Shown here: piece after piece, positions 1 to 6,590 of the stretch | Numbering within the stretch: position 1 is the first letter of the stretch | Layout of the letters: each line of letters opens with the position of its first letter | Assembly (NCBI GenBank): GCA_030152225.1 | Contig: JASLHL010000180.1 | Coordinates: 1 to 24,571 of the forward strand | DNA: 24,571 nucleotides | Source: Flavobacterium sp. | Lineage (GTDB): Bacteria; Bacteroidota; Bacteroidia; Flavobacteriales; Flavobacteriaceae | Direction of reading: 5' to 3' | Program-made: the position numbers and the translations under genes | Notes under the pieces: model-generated | Told to the model about the DNA's origin: nothing | Database searches by the model: none | Seen by the model: the letters and a program-made list of their open reading frames with translations, nothing else

Positions 1-977
1 ATGTTGCTGCACCAGTAGATTTTTCGGCATCGGAGAAATTCTTTTCACCTTTAGTTAAAAACATCGCAAAAGAAGAGGGCATCTCTTTGAGTGAGTTGGA
101 AGCTATCCAAGGAACAGGAAAAGAAGGAAGAGTGACGAAAAACGATATTTTAGCTTATGTTGAGACTAGAGGAACGCAACCACAAGTGGCAGCAGCTCCA
201 GCAGCAGTAGCAAAACCTGCTGCGGCTCCAGCAACAGCAACTAAAGCAGTGCCAGTATCTGTAAACGGAGGAGACGAAATCGTTGAAATGGATCGTATGC
301 GTAAACTGATTTCAGGGTATATGGTACAATCGGTTCAAACGTCAGCTCACGTACAATCATTTATTGAAGTAGACGTTACGAATATCGTAAACTGGAGAAA
401 TAAAGTAAAAAATACATTCGAGAAAAGAGAAGGTGAGAAATTAACGTTTACACCAATCTTCATGGAAGCAGTGGCGAAAGCACTAAAAGACTTCCCTGGA
501 ATGAATATTTCAGTTGATGGTGATTTTATCATCAAGAAAAAGAATATCAACTTAGGTATGGCTGCAGCATTGCCAAACGGAAACTTAATTGTACCTGTAA
601 TTAAAAACGCAGATCAATTGAATTTAGTTGGTATGGCTAAAGCAGTGAATGATTTAGGAAACCGCGCAAAAGCTGGAAAATTAAAACCAGATGATACACA
701 AGGTGGAACGTATACGGTAACAAACGTGGGTACATTTGGAAGTGTATTTGGTACGCCAATTATCAACCAACCACAAGTAGGTATCTTAGCTTTAGGAGCA
801 ATCCGCAAAGTACCTGCAGTTATTGAAACTCCAGAAGGTGACTTCATCGGTATCCGCCAAAAAATGTTCTTATCGCACAGTTATGACCACCGTGTGGTAG
901 ATGGTGCTTTAGGAGGATCATTCGTGAAACGCGTAGCGGATATCTTAGAAGCTTGGGATATCAATAGAGAAATTTAA
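1..977 (+). CDS. 2-oxo acid dehydrogenase complex E2 acyltransferase, 3' part
   Basis: The reading frame is open from the window edge, so the start and the N-terminal lipoyl domain lie outside. What remains is a peripheral subunit-binding domain (from about base 36, FFSPLVKNIAKEEG to GRVTKNDI, the E1/E3 docking site), an Ala/Pro-rich flexible linker (bases about 190-260) and the catalytic acyltransferase domain up to the end. The catalytic motif DHRVVDG lies near base 886; its His is the family's active-site base. E2 transfers the acyl group from lipoyl-lysine to CoA in a large cytoplasmic complex. The ending SHSYDHRVVDGALGG followed by a C-terminal LEAWDINREI fits the branched-chain-type E2 of Flavobacteria better than the pyruvate or 2-oxoglutarate enzymes, but this substrate call is inference. 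A clear terminator follows 53 bp after the stop. Confidence 0.92.
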   Translation, partial: VAAPVDFSASEKFFSPLVKNIAKEEGISLSELEAIQGTGKEGRVTKNDILAYVETRGTQPQVAAAPAAVAKPAAAPATATKAVPVSVNGGDEIVEMDRMRKLISGYMVQSVQTSAHVQSFIEVDVTNIVNWRNKVKNTFEKREGEKLTFTPIFMEAVAKALKDFPGMNISVDGDFIIKKKNINLGMAAALPNGNLIVPVIKNADQLNLVGMAKAVNDLGNRAKAGKLKPDDTQGGTYTVTNVGTFGSVFGTPIINQPQVGILALGAIRKVPAVIETPEGDFIGIRQKMFLSHSYDHRVVDGALGGSFVKRVADILEAWDINREI

Positions 978-980
978 TTT

Positions 981-1010
981 AGTTTACAGTTAACGCTTTA
1001 CAGTTAACGG
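981..1010. repeat. Heptamer-based tandem repeat after the E2 gene
   Basis: A 13-nt word TTTACAGTTAACG occurs at 983-995 and again at 997-1009, a 14-nt period that can be read as alternating 7-mers. It starts a few bases after the stop codon. The word CAGTTAACGG recurs after the SPFH gene stop at 6410. Confidence 0.7.
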
Positions 1011-1029
1011 TATATGTAGCAAAATAGTA

Positions 1030-1061
1030 GGGGTTATCTTGTATAAGATAACCCCTTTTTT
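1030..1061 (+). terminator. Intrinsic terminator of the E2 gene
   Basis: A perfect 11-bp stem (GGGGTTATCTT at 1030-1040 with AAGATAACCCC at 1045-1055) closes a 4-nt loop and is followed by six T residues. Confidence 0.93.
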
Positions 1062-1155
1062 ATAGCATGAATTTTTCTTCACCTGGTGAAATAGGTGTTA
1101 GAATAATTTCCTTACGATGATAATATTTGTTAATTTTATAGTTAAATAAAAAAGT

Positions 1156-1548
1156 TTGGATTGGAGTAAATTACTATTGGTGAGTAAGAAAAGCTTTGGG
1201 TTTGTTTTTTTGCCTTTGTTGCTAGGGGCTTTGATTTATGCCTTAACACGAGATTCATCGATTTATTTTTTGCAATTCTTATCCCTTGATTGGAATAAAA
1301 TAGAACTGCCTTATTGGATACAATATCATTTACCAGACGGACTGTGGGCTTTTGCCTTTTCTTCATTAATAGCGATTATTTGGGAGGATGTCCGTTTAAC
1401 AGGATATTATGTATGGCTAGGCGTGTTGGTGACTGTGTCTGTCGGATTAGAAATCTTTTATGGTACGTTTGATTGGTATGATCTAGTTTTTATTCTTCTA
1501 GGGATTGGTTTAGCCCATGGATTTTTTAGAATGAGTAGTAAAAATTAA
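1156..1548 (+). CDS. Small uncharacterised membrane protein, VanZ-like layout
   Basis: This is a 130-residue protein with about four hydrophobic segments (roughly residues 14-30, 58-77, 83-100 and 107-124), a conserved-looking LPDGLWAFAF motif near residue 59 and an acidic DWYD just before the last helix. The layout recalls VanZ-like membrane proteins, but I do not recognise a specific family and claim no function. There is no ATG near the 5' end: an in-frame stop lies at 1147-1149, and the first usable codons are TTG at 1156, TTG at 1177 and GTG at 1180, so the start is uncertain. The next gene begins 11 bp downstream on the same strand, so the two are probably cotranscribed. Confidence 0.72.
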   Translation: MDWSKLLLVSKKSFGFVFLPLLLGALIYALTRDSSIYFLQFLSLDWNKIELPYWIQYHLPDGLWAFAFSSLIAIIWEDVRLTGYYVWLGVLVTVSVGLEIFYGTFDWYDLVFILLGIGLAHGFFRMSSKN

Positions 1549-1559
1549 TAATCGTATAT

Positions 1560-2117
1560 ATGAAAAAAAATTTAGTATCAGCACTAGCTGTTGTTTTTAT
1601 TGTCGCTTTAGCTATTGCTTCAGGAAGTAGTAAATCGGATAAATCAGAAGCTTCTCCAGATCAAAGTATAGAAGGGGAAGCCAAAGTTCAATCCTTGTGG
1701 AAATATGAGCAGGATGAAGATAAAATGGAAGGGACTACCATTTATATGGCCAGATTACTATCAACGAATGAGCTCAATTTTAAATTTCCATATAAAGGAG
1801 GATCTAAATTAAGTATTGATTTACGTCATAAGGATGCTATAACAGATGTGTTTATTCGAGTAACAAAAGGCCAAATTATGCCGAGTTTTTCAGGAAAAGA
1901 AACGCTAAAGTTTAAGTTTGACGATGAGGATACGGTAAAATTCACCTATTCCACTTCGCCTAGTTCATCTAATAACTTTGTGTTTATGAATGATCCAAAG
2001 GGAGTGATTAAAAAGTTGCTTACTGCTAAAAAGATAATGATTGAGGTTCCAATTTACAATGAGGGATTACAAGTGTTTGAATTTGATGCCGAAGGTTTAG
2101 CTTGGGATAAATTATAA
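1560..2117 (+). CDS. Exported or membrane-anchored hypothetical protein
   Basis: This is a 185-residue protein with an N-terminal hydrophobic segment at residues 4-21 after MKKN, then a polar Ser/Lys/Asp-rich linker. The rest is a predicted beta-rich domain (residues about 45-185) with LWKYEQDEDKMEG, TNELNFKFPY and VFIRVTKGQIMP. It resembles the small periplasmic proteins that report amino-acid modification or binding, but I cannot place it in a family. The position where a lipobox Cys would be expected (AIASGSSKS) has Gly, so as written it is not a lipoprotein. It follows the membrane protein gene by 11 bp and ends in its own terminator, which suggests a two-gene unit. Confidence 0.75.
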   Translation: MKKNLVSALAVVFIVALAIASGSSKSDKSEASPDQSIEGEAKVQSLWKYEQDEDKMEGTTIYMARLLSTNELNFKFPYKGGSKLSIDLRHKDAITDVFIRVTKGQIMPSFSGKETLKFKFDDEDTVKFTYSTSPSSSNNFVFMNDPKGVIKKLLTAKKIMIEVPIYNEGLQVFEFDAEGLAWDKL

Positions 2118-2127
2118 AAGTATAAAG

Positions 2128-2154
2128 AGGCTTGTTTAAAGACAAGCCTTTTTT
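2128..2154 (+). terminator. Intrinsic terminator between convergent genes
   Basis: An 8-bp stem (AGGCTTGT at 2128-2135 with ACAAGCCT at 2142-2149) is followed by a run of T residues. The run overlaps the stop codon of the convergent DUF1648 gene. The minus-strand side has only a poor T run, so it mainly serves the plus-strand gene. Confidence 0.85.
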
Positions 2155-2659
2155 ATTTGGCTGTAATTTGTTTCTTTTTGGACGGGAGTAAAAAAAGTAA
2201 AGGCAATAGAGATACCGCCAAAGTGATCACCAAAAAATAGGAGCCCAATCCGTCACTACTACCCAAGGCCGTTTGAATGGTTTGGTATTGGAGATAAAAG
2301 AAAATTAGGATATTTACTAGGTTTAAAAACCGCATCATTTTACTTGCTTTGCTGTAGTATTCTGGTGCATTATCTTCAGTTATCGTTGTTGGGTAGTTGT
2401 AGAGGTGGGGTTTGCCTTTGTAAATGTAGAGTAAAACATAAATCAATACCGCTATTCCTGCAAATAAGAATATAGACGATTTATCACCAAAGGCATCAGG
2501 TTCTCCTGACGCATTGAAATGCGTGGGAATTGTTTCTGGTAGCAGCTTGTAGTAATACAACGTAGTTCCTAATAGCGCGAGTAAGAGCAAAAAACTGATG
2601 CCATCGAGACATCGATCTAAAGGAGTAGGGCGTAGATTTATGATCGGTTGTTTAGCCAT
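2153..2659 (-). CDS. DUF1648 domain membrane protein
   Basis: This is a 168-residue integral membrane protein. Residues about 15-65 carry the DUF1648 pattern: a first helix, then LPETIPTHFNASGEPD and the FGDKSS motif leading into a second helix. Two further helices follow at about residues 110-128 and 142-160, and the tail is basic (KKKQITAK). Proteins with this domain include SdpI-like immunity and signalling membrane proteins, but most members have no assigned role, so none is claimed. The ATG at 2659 is the only sensible start. The gene lies 105 bp downstream of the WYL regulator on the same strand, so it could be read from the same transcript. Confidence 0.85.
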   Translation of the reverse strand: MAKQPIINLRPTPLDRCLDGISFLLLLALLGTTLYYYKLLPETIPTHFNASGEPDAFGDKSSIFLFAGIAVLIYVLLYIYKGKPHLYNYPTTITEDNAPEYYSKASKMMRFLNLVNILIFFYLQYQTIQTALGSSDGLGSYFLVITLAVSLLPLLFLLPSKKKQITAK

Positions 2660-2764
2660 AAGAGAATATTTTTTTAATAAAGTTAAATACGAATATAATA
2701 AAATTAAGTTATGTTTTAATTAAATTAAAAGATCTCTTAAGAAGTGTTTTGATTTGGAAGATGG

Positions 2765-3787
2765 TTATACTTCCTCTTTTAAATACTGTTGATGCATTTT
2801 TTCCACGCGTTTGGCAATCTGTCGTTGTAGATGGCGAGGGGAGAGTACTTTAATTGCTTCGCCAAACCCCAATATTTCGCGTTCTAATTCAAAATTCAGC
2901 ACGACATCTAAGCGTATCTTGATTCCTTTTTCATTTTCATCTAACAGCTGCTGGGAACTGTGAATCGGTTTGGTTTTTACATAAGGGGCGTGGTATTGAT
3001 TCACCCATAAAATAACTTTCTGCGCGCGATCTTGTTCTGTTTTTGTTACCCCTAATACATCTTCAAAGTAGCGATCGAAATCAACACCATGGTATTCTTT
3101 ATAGGGTTGATTGGCTAGAGCATATACATTGGTAATGCGATCCAGTGCTAAGGTTAATAGGTGTTTTCCCTTACTGCTGCGCGTAATTAGAAACCAACGA
3201 TTGCGGTATTCTTTTAAAAGATAGGGGTAATAAAAGTCCTTCGTAGCGGTTTTTGATTTGAACGATTGATATTCAATTAACAACGTCTGTTTGTTCTTGA
3301 TGGCCTCATATAACGGACTGATAAATTTAATCCCTTTCAATAGTGGATTGCCCTCCATTTGAATGTAGTTGGGCGCTTTTGTACTTCGCGTTAATAAGCT
3401 ATTGTCCAATTTGGCGATGACCTCACTCATTTCATCAACCTGACTAAATCCGTTTAAATGCTTTAAGATAGCGACAACTTCCTTGAGCTTCTCCATATCC
3501 GAATCATTGATCGGCGAGTTTTTGATACTATACTGTGCGTCCTCATAGGTGTAGTATTTTCGATCCACGACCACAATAGGGGCATTATACCCCAAACTAT
3601 CACTGCGCATAGTCTGAATATCCAATTGAATGGTGCGTTTGCTGACTCCCGAATCAATTCCTTCATATTCATAAAGTCCGTCGGAAACCTTTTCAATAAG
3701 ATCGGCTAAAGTCCACTTTCGGAAGCGATTTTGAAGACATTCATCGAGGATGCGATAACGCAATAACGCAAGTTTATTTGTTGCCAT
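2765..3787 (-). CDS. WYL-domain transcriptional regulator (YafY-like)
   Basis: This is a 340-residue regulator. An N-terminal helix-turn-helix-like region (residues about 5-65, with KWTLADLIEKVSDG and SKRTIQLDIQTMR) precedes a linker. A WYL domain follows (about residues 155-230, with LLIEYQSFKSK and NRWFLITRSS), then a C-terminal extension typical of WYL regulators. WYL domains sense ligands such as nucleic-acid or small-molecule signals, and these proteins usually repress or activate neighbouring genes. The ATG at 3787 (MATNKLALL) is preferred over a start 36 bases further upstream because an exact -7 box lies at 3812-3819, which would fall inside the longer leader. Possible targets are the divergent acetyltransferase gene and the downstream DUF1648 gene. 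Confidence 0.9.
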   Translation of the reverse strand: MATNKLALLRYRILDECLQNRFRKWTLADLIEKVSDGLYEYEGIDSGVSKRTIQLDIQTMRSDSLGYNAPIVVVDRKYYTYEDAQYSIKNSPINDSDMEKLKEVVAILKHLNGFSQVDEMSEVIAKLDNSLLTRSTKAPNYIQMEGNPLLKGIKFISPLYEAIKNKQTLLIEYQSFKSKTATKDFYYPYLLKEYRNRWFLITRSSKGKHLLTLALDRITNVYALANQPYKEYHGVDFDRYFEDVLGVTKTEQDRAQKVILWVNQYHAPYVKTKPIHSSQQLLDENEKGIKIRLDVVLNFELEREILGFGEAIKVLSPRHLQRQIAKRVEKMHQQYLKEEV

Positions 3788-3811
3788 GGGATTGATTTTG
3801 AAATACAAATT

Positions 3812-3819
3812 CAAAAATA
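3812..3819 (-). promoter_or_regulatory. -7 promoter box of the WYL regulator gene
   Basis: Read on the minus strand this is TATTTTTG, an exact match to the Bacteroidota TAnnTTTG box. It lies about 25 bp upstream of the ATG at 3787. No good TTG -33 element is present at the usual distance, so strength is unclear. Confidence 0.45.
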
Positions 3820-3844
3820 ACAAAAATCAAAGGATTGAACCTCT

Positions 3845-3867
3845 TGATTGCGCGGAATGATTGCGCA
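3845..3867. promoter_or_regulatory. Candidate operator in the WYL/acetyltransferase divergent region
   Basis: The word TGATTGCGC occurs at 3845-3853 and 3858-3866 (13-bp period). The same stretch also forms an inverted pair TGCGC (3849-3853) and GCGCA (3863-3867). It sits between two divergent genes, one of which encodes a DNA-binding regulator. That it is an operator is inference. Confidence 0.35.
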
Positions 3868-3931
3868 GTTACTAGTATAAAAGCAAATCACATGGATTAA
3901 AATAGTATCTTTAGGATTCAATTTGACTAAG

Positions 3932-4492
3932 ATGGCTATACCCCTTTCATTTTCCCCTCAAACACACCTTTTAAAGCAAGGATCTACTGTTGTGATACGA
4001 GAAGCTCAAGTAGAAGATGCAGCGGCTTTAAATCAATTGATTCGCGTATATTTAAAAGACAGCGCTTATATTCCCTTGGAAGTAGAAGAATTTACTAAAA
4101 CGCAAGCAGAAACTCAGCAGTGGATCACTGCCATGCAACAGAGTCCGAATTCGATTCTACTCGTTGTTACGCATGAAGGACAACTAATCGGAAATATCGA
4201 TGTAACAGGAAATCCAAGAAAAGCACTTCAACATACCGCTATTTTAGGTATGGGACTTTTAGCGTCTTGGAGAGGATGTGGGATAGGAACGTTGTTGGTA
4301 CAAGGCGTTTTAGATTGGGCAAGAATGACAAGTCAACTAGAACTCCTATGGCTCCAAGTGTATGAAGAAAACAAAGCTGGTGTTGCCCTATACTGCAAAC
4401 ACGGTTTTGAAACCAGAGGATCTATGCCTGCCTTTATCAAAGTAGGGGGTAAATATTATACGAATCAAATCATGCAATTGGAATTGAAGTAA
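3932..4492 (+). CDS. GNAT family N-acetyltransferase
   Basis: This is a 186-residue GNAT-fold acetyltransferase. The acetyl-CoA site is visible as the ILGMGLLASWRGCGIGTLLV segment, a variant of the family's RxxGxG/A motif. The C-terminal motif B region LWLQVYEENKAGVALYCKHGF matches the usual V-x-x-x-N-x-x-A-x-x-L-Y-x-x-x-GF pattern. The substrate cannot be read from the sequence; relatives act on amines, antibiotics or protein N-termini. ATG at 3932 is chosen over a TTG nine bases upstream. A near-consensus -7 box TATCTTTA lies at 3906-3913. The gene is divergent from the WYL regulator and is followed by a terminator. Confidence 0.9.
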   Translation: MAIPLSFSPQTHLLKQGSTVVIREAQVEDAAALNQLIRVYLKDSAYIPLEVEEFTKTQAETQQWITAMQQSPNSILLVVTHEGQLIGNIDVTGNPRKALQHTAILGMGLLASWRGCGIGTLLVQGVLDWARMTSQLELLWLQVYEENKAGVALYCKHGFETRGSMPAFIKVGGKYYTNQIMQLELK

Positions 4493-4518
4493 AGATTGGA
4501 TATATTCCTACAATATAG

Positions 4519-4551
4519 AAGAGGTTTTTCGAAAGAGAAACCTCTTTTTTT
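4519..4551 (+). terminator. Intrinsic terminator of the acetyltransferase gene
   Basis: A 9-bp stem (AAGAGGTTT at 4519-4527 with AAACCTCTT at 4538-4546) is followed by a run of T residues through 4551. Confidence 0.88.
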
Positions 4552-4803
4552 GATCGTTACTTTTTTAAAACAACGCTTTTCTCATCTGTTTTTACTTCTC
4601 TTTTTATGGATTGTTGTTTTATGTGCGCAATAGAGTTGCGTATATTGTTTATTTTATTTTTATATTAAGTTTTAACTAGTTGTTTTATAGAGTTTTGCGA
4701 TTTGTTTTAAAAAAAGATTTAACTGCGCATTTGCTTTGCGTAGTATGGAGTGCATCTTTGTACTGTTCGAAAGATACAAACCTTGGAAGCGTTTCAGTAT
4801 AGC

Positions 4804-4880
4804 GCGGAAGTAAGGAACAATCGTTTCCCTTATCCTGTTTGATCGAGTAGCATATTGAGGTTCGACTCCTCACTTCCTTT
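4804..4880 (+). pseudogene. tRNA-like relic 1
   Basis: The 3' part is a canonical T arm: TGAGG (4856-4860), loop TTCGACT (4861-4867), CCTCA (4868-4872). It is followed by CTTCC (4873-4877), which pairs with GGAAG at 4806-4810 like an acceptor stem. The overall span of about 72-76 nt is right for a tRNA. The 5' end GCGGAAGTA resembles tRNA-Gly. The middle, however, has no normal D arm or anticodon arm: 4812-4831 instead folds as its own small hairpin. I therefore call it a decayed or remodelled tRNA, not a working one. Confidence 0.6.
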
Positions 4881-4943
4881 AGATGGATGACTAGTGGTTT
4901 AGTATGTATTTGGGTCGTAGGTTCGAATCCTACCATTGCAACA
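4881..4943 (+). pseudogene. tRNA-like relic 2, anticodon arm missing
   Basis: A perfect T arm is visible: GTAGG, loop TTCGAAT, CCTAC at 4917-4933. It is preceded by a variable-loop-like GGGTC and followed by acceptor-like CATTGCA and ACA. Upstream, GACTAGTGGTTTAGT (4889-4903) looks like a D arm. Only about eight bases separate it from the variable loop, so the anticodon arm (about 20 nt) is absent. No good 5' acceptor strand precedes it. Confidence 0.6.
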
Positions 4944-4990
4944 GCAATGTAACTCAGCTGGTTAGAGTAGAATACCATTGCCTTAAAAGC
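4944..4990 (+). pseudogene. tRNA-like relic 3, D arm with deleted centre
   Basis: The unit opens with acceptor-like GCAATG (4944-4949), T8-A9 and a textbook D arm (ACTC, loop AGCTGGTTA, GAGT at 4952-4968). It then jumps to GAATACCATTGC (4970-4981), which looks like the end of a T loop joined to a 3' acceptor strand; the anticodon arm and T stem are gone. CATTGC pairs with the opening GCAATG. Another GCAAT follows at 4989. A 5-bp stem with loop CTTAAAA can mimic an anticodon arm (UAA), but the spacing to the D arm is wrong. Confidence 0.55.
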
Positions 4991-5303
4991 AATTTTTGGA
5001 GAAGCTGGAGAACTTCAATAAAAATCTCCTCCATAAAAAAGTTCAGTCAAATAGTGTTTCAGTTTTTAGGTTTGAAATCTTCGGAAGACATGGCTAAATA
5101 CACCCGATCAACGCTTGTAAAAACAAGTAACGGTGCGAAAGGAGAATCAGGGATGATATAGAAAGAAGAACTTGCTAGCTGAGTGATTCTAGGTTATACA
5201 CAAAAGGTTTAACTTCAAAACGTACTTCTTTTTCCGCTTAGTGAAGGGAAACCTATTTGGATTGTTCTTCGTAAAAATGATATAAAAAATAAAAAATATA
5301 GTT

Positions 5304-6395
5304 ATGAAGAAGTTACAAGTAAAAACCAATCACGTAGCCTTAGTGTTTAATCAAGGGGAATTGCAAAAAGTGTACACCGCTGGTCAATACTGGTTGTGGG
5401 GACAAAAGGAGGTGATGGAGTTTAATCAAGCGGAAATGTTTCCTATGCGTAGAGATATGGATGCTTTGTTGGAAAATAAGCCATTTGCCTCCCTTGTAAC
5501 AGTTGTTGATGTACTGGATAACGAAGTAGTACTGGTCTATAAAAACAAAGTGTTCTTTACCGCCTTAGGTGCGGGGCGTTATATCTACTGGAAAGAGGCG
5601 AAAATCTATTCTTTTGAACGTTTTACAATGGAAGGATTAGAAGTGCCATCAACGATTGGTCGAAACATTAGAAACAAAGGAAATATGCTCAACTTTTTGC
5701 GTATGTATACGGTTGGAGCAAATGAGAAAGGTTTGTTGTTTGTCGATGAACAGTTCCAAGGATTCCTGAATGCAGGAGATTATTGCTATTGGAAAAATGA
5801 AGTCAAAGTTCAAATGCTCGTTGTCGATGTGCGCCAACAAACGATGGATATGAATGGACAAGAAATCTTGACCAAAGACAAAGTGCAGTTGCGAATCAAT
5901 TTCAATATAGTCTATCAGCTTTGTGATTTGTTAACGGCTTATATCGAAAACAAAGAAGTAGAAAAACAAATGTACAATAGTATTCAATTGATGTTGAGAG
6001 AAAAGGTAGGACGACTGTCTTTTGATGAGCTCATGGAGAATAAAGAGAATGTATCCCAAGCTATTTTGGAGGATGTGAAAGAGGCAGTTGCTGTATTGGG
6101 AATCGACTTAAAAGCGTGTGGAATAAAAGATATTATCTTGCCAGGGGATATTCGTGAGATTATGAACCAGGTCTTGATTGCCGAGAAAAAGGCCCAAGCG
6201 AATATGATTACGCGAAGAGAAGAAACAGCTGCTACACGTAGCTTGTTGAATACCGCCAAATTGATGGAAGAAAACGAGATGTTGATGCGATTGAAAGAGA
6301 TGGAATACATGGAGAAAATTGCGGATAAAGTAGGTGAAATCAGCTTGTCTGGTGGCGGTAATGTGTTGAAACAAATGAAAGCGCTGTTTGGGTAG
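5304..6395 (+). CDS. SPFH/band 7 (slipin-like) protein
   Basis: This 363-residue protein combines an unusual N-terminal half with an SPFH domain. The SPFH part covers about residues 164-300: DVRQQTMDMNGQEILTKDKV, then the RINFNIVYQL strand, ending near CGIKDIILPGDIREIMNQV. A charged coiled-coil-like tail rich in Ala, Glu and Arg follows (about 300-350). There is no N-terminal transmembrane helix, unlike many slipins. The first 165 residues contain three copies of an AGxYxYW-like module (Trp30/Trp32, Trp96, Trp163). SPFH proteins form membrane-associated oligomeric scaffolds. The gene precedes rtcB on the same strand; slipin genes are known, from memory, near rtcB RNA-repair genes in other bacteria, so a link to RNA repair is plausible inference. 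Start ATG at 5304. Confidence 0.88.
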   Translation: MKKLQVKTNHVALVFNQGELQKVYTAGQYWLWGQKEVMEFNQAEMFPMRRDMDALLENKPFASLVTVVDVLDNEVVLVYKNKVFFTALGAGRYIYWKEAKIYSFERFTMEGLEVPSTIGRNIRNKGNMLNFLRMYTVGANEKGLLFVDEQFQGFLNAGDYCYWKNEVKVQMLVVDVRQQTMDMNGQEILTKDKVQLRINFNIVYQLCDLLTAYIENKEVEKQMYNSIQLMLREKVGRLSFDELMENKENVSQAILEDVKEAVAVLGIDLKACGIKDIILPGDIREIMNQVLIAEKKAQANMITRREETAATRSLLNTAKLMEENEMLMRLKEMEYMEKIADKVGEISLSGGGNVLKQMKALFG

Positions 6396-6423
6396 CAGTA
6401 AACAGTAATCAGTTAACGGTTTA
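6396..6423. repeat. Degenerate 7-nt tandem repeat right after the SPFH stop codon
   Basis: Directly after the TAG at 6393-6395 the sequence reads as 7-mers CAGTAAA, CAGTAAT, CAGTTAA, CGGTTTA. The word CAGTTAACGG is shared with the repeat after the E2 gene. Confidence 0.65.
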
Positions 6424-6424
6424 C

Positions 6425-6458
6425 AAATCATAACGAAGTGAAAATCATAACGAAGTGA
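6425..6458. repeat. Exact 17-bp tandem duplication
   Basis: AAATCATAACGAAGTGA occurs at 6425-6441 and again at 6442-6458 with no gap or mismatch. Confidence 0.9.
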
Positions 6459-6500
6459 AGATTCATCGAACACTAAAACAAAATACAAAATCAGTGAGAT

Positions 6501-6590
6501 AAACCGCGCAAAGAGCAAACCGCGCAAAGAGCAAACCGCGCAAAGAGCAAAGAACAAAGAGCAAACAACAAAGAACAAAGAACAAAAAAA
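6501..6590. repeat. 16-bp and 7-bp tandem repeats in the rtcB leader
   Basis: AAACCGCGCAAAGAGC occurs three times exactly (6501-6516, 6517-6532, 6533-6548). It passes into five 7-mers of the form AAAGAAC or a one- or two-base variant (6549-6583) and a short A run that touches the rtcB start codon. The repeats would form the 5' untranslated leader or overlap the promoter. Confidence 0.9.

Larger units (their letters stand above)
4493..5303. other. Long gene-free stretch with terminator and tRNA-like relics
   Basis: No convincing protein gene is present in these 811 bases. The left end holds the acetyltransferase terminator. Bases 4552-4803 are AT-rich with nothing I can name. Bases 4804-4990 hold three tandem tRNA-like units, described separately. 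Bases 4991-5303 show no further recognisable tRNA part and presumably contain the promoter of the SPFH gene, though no clear TAnnTTTG box is seen. Confidence 0.75.

Noticed and set aside
1121..1129. TAATATTTG as a -7 box for the 130-residue membrane protein
   Set aside because: The spacing between TA and TTTG is three bases instead of two and there is no -33 match.
4685..4978. 97-codon open frame on the minus strand containing VGFEPTT
   Set aside because: VGFEPTT-like peptides are a known artefact of translating tRNA T arms in reverse. The frame runs across the tRNA-like units.
4970..4993. A working tRNA-Leu(UAA) read from the ATTGC-CTTAAAA-GCAAT hairpin
   Set aside because: Seven extra bases separate it from the D arm, no T arm follows, and the D arm is not of the leucine type.
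4904..5161. 85-codon open frame on the plus strand
   Set aside because: Its first third is translated tRNA-like sequence (GRRFESYHC); the rest shows no recognisable protein character.
6425..6590. CRISPR-like array
   Set aside because: The repeats are 7, 16 and 17 nt and directly adjacent, with no unique spacers and no cas genes.
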